DNA of 64,000 bases from JAJRXC01 sp047639555 (GTDB taxonomy: Bacteria > Actinomycetota > Acidimicrobiia > Acidimicrobiales > Aldehydirespiratoraceae). Position numbers and translations under genes: made by a program. The stretch is taken from NCBI GenBank assembly GCA_047639555.1, contig JBLIOE010000021.1:1-64000 (forward strand), given 5' to 3'. Shown one piece after another: positions 62,898 through 64,000 of this stretch (the stretch's first letter is position 1; the number at the start of each line of letters is the position of its first letter). Below the pieces are notes generated by a model. The model saw only the letters and a list, made by a program, of their open reading frames with translations. It was not told the origin of the DNA and ran no database searches.

Positions 62898-64000
62898 GTG
62901 ACCGACATCCGAGCGAATGCTCAAGCACACCTGATGCCACATTTCACGAAGGGTGCAGCGTGGCGGGATGACAACCTGCTGGTAATGGAACGCGGTGAAG
63001 GCTGCTACGTCTTCGACAGCGACGGCACGAAGTACCTCGACGGACTTGCGGGACTTTTCTGTACGAACCTCGGCCATGGTCGTACTGACCTGAGCGCGGC
63101 GGCAATGAAGCAGATGGACACGCTCGCGTTCTACCCCACGTGGGGATTCGCGAATGAACCCGCGACGAACGCCGCCAGGATGATCGCCGAAGAAGCCCCT
63201 GGCGACCTCGACGAGGTGTTCTTCGTCAGCTCAGGCTCTGAAGCGGTCGAGTCGGCGCTGAAATTCGCTCGGAACTATCACCTCAGCCAGGGTGACGATC
63301 AGCGCTACAAAGTCATCTCTCGCGAGTGGGCGTATCACGGCACCACCCTTGGCGCGCTGGCCGTCACCGGTATCCCGAAGTTCCGCGAGCCCTTCCTGCC
63401 GATGTTGTGGGACGGCGTTCGTCGTGTGCGTAACACCTTTGGCGACACGGTTCCCGAGGGCACACCCGCCAGCGAGCTCGAGTCGGTGAAGGCTATCGAA
63501 GCGATGATCCTCGCCGAAGGCCCCGAAACGGTTGCCGCAGTGTTCGCGGAGCCGGTCCAGAACGGTCGCGGCGCAGTCGTGCCGCCCGAGGGTTACTGGC
63601 AAGAGCTGCGGCGGATCTGCGACAAGTACGGCGTGCTGCTCGTGGCCGACGAGGTCATCAACAGCTTCGGGCGTCTCGGTCACTTTTTTGCCAGCATCCG
63701 GTACGACGTGGTGCCCGACATGATCACCTTCGCGAAGGGTGTCACGAGCGCCTATCAACCGCTCGGCGGCGTCGTGATTCGTCGGCCGCTCGTCGAGGCG
63801 ATCTGGGACTCACCCATGGGATCCTTCGTACATGGCTCCACCTTTGGTGGCCATCCGGTGGCCACCGCCGTCGCTTGCGCCACGATTCAAGCCATGCGAA
63901 CCGAGGATGTGCCCGGGCATGTCCTCCGCAACGAGGGTTACCTCAGCGAAGGGCTAAACGCTCTCGCCGATCGCCACGATTGTGTGCGCGAAGTTCGGGG
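62898..64000 (+). CDS. Class III PLP-dependent aminotransferase (3' end outside window)
   Basis: The first 367 residues of an omega-amino acid/diamine-type aminotransferase; the frame is open at the right edge. Seen: an N-terminal HLMPHFTKGAAWRDDN, SSGSEAVESALKFAR for PLP phosphate binding, the Asp in LLVADEVINSFGRLG, and the Schiff-base Lys in TFAKGVTSAYQPLGGVV. Such enzymes transaminate putrescine, beta-alanine, taurine or GABA with pyruvate; the FAD oxidoreductase upstream favours amine catabolism. GTG at 62898 is the first start after the promoter-like gap. Roughly the last fifth is missing. Confidence 0.92.
   Translation, partial: MTDIRANAQAHLMPHFTKGAAWRDDNLLVMERGEGCYVFDSDGTKYLDGLAGLFCTNLGHGRTDLSAAAMKQMDTLAFYPTWGFANEPATNAARMIAEEAPGDLDEVFFVSSGSEAVESALKFARNYHLSQGDDQRYKVISREWAYHGTTLGALAVTGIPKFREPFLPMLWDGVRRVRNTFGDTVPEGTPASELESVKAIEAMILAEGPETVAAVFAEPVQNGRGAVVPPEGYWQELRRICDKYGVLLVADEVINSFGRLGHFFASIRYDVVPDMITFAKGVTSAYQPLGGVVIRRPLVEAIWDSPMGSFVHGSTFGGHPVATAVACATIQAMRTEDVPGHVLRNEGYLSEGLNALADRHDCVREVR

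Overview
The window is ordinary, gene-dense, high-GC chromosome of an actinobacterium. The gene order (secDF-apt-rel-hisS-aspS, alaS-ruvX-mltG-aroE, aroKBQ-pepQ-efp-nusB, pyrR-pyrBC-carAB-pyrDF-mihF-gmk-rpoZ-coaBC-metK-priA, def-fmt-rsmB, infC-rpmI-rplT, pheST) is the classic actinobacterial one. The actinobacterial integration host factor mihF, a PriA-like protein with no Walker A motif, DUF6167-like and DUF1844 proteins next to alaS and infC, and TANNNT -10 boxes just upstream of start codons all agree. A Tgt homologue, a class 1B-like PyrD and a WCWG-repeat RCC1 lipoprotein make class Acidimicrobiia my best guess; this is inference, not a database result. I see no rRNA, tRNA, insertion sequence, prophage or CRISPR array, and no gene-free stretch above 300 bases.

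Layout. 1-3.2 kb: small accessory genes (DUF971, DUF2461, a possible PD-(D/E)XK protein, a hypothetical, an alpha/beta hydrolase). 3.3-13.3 kb: tgt-yajC-secD-secF-apt-rel-hisS-aspS. 13.3-25 kb: rarA, an SGNH-type lipoprotein, membrane proteins, alaS, ruvX, mltG, aroE, a DUF4388 protein and a prepilin peptidase. 25.1-29.7 kb: aroK-aroB-aroQ-M24 peptidase-efp-nusB-acetyltransferase. 29.7-44.1 kb: a tightly overlapping pyrimidine-to-priA superoperon with a PyrR-binding-loop match in front of pyrR. 44.1-52 kb: a small lipoprotein-like gene, two minus-strand methyltransferases, then def-fmt-rsmB, moaB-ribD, hisG, a cold-shock-like protein and an EamA transporter. 52-54.8 kb: DUF1844 gene divergent from infC-rpmI-rplT-trmH, with a structured infC leader. 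54.8-64 kb: RCC1 lipoprotein, two acetyltransferases, pheS-pheT and the start of an oxidoreductase/aminotransferase cluster.

No wholly new multi-gene system stands out. The interesting signals are in expression logic and in individual proteins. Twenty-one genes have a TANNNT hexamer only 6-9 nt before the start codon, implying leaderless mRNAs; in one divergent pair the two hexamers overlap, and three -10 boxes begin inside the stop codon of the upstream gene. infC appears to start at AUA and priA at CUG, each overlapping the stop codon of an upstream reading frame. A six-codon minicistron links pheS to pheT. Tgt lacks the three cysteines that normally bind zinc. Perfect or near-perfect 15-16 bp tandem repeats sit at two gene starts and inside one coding sequence.
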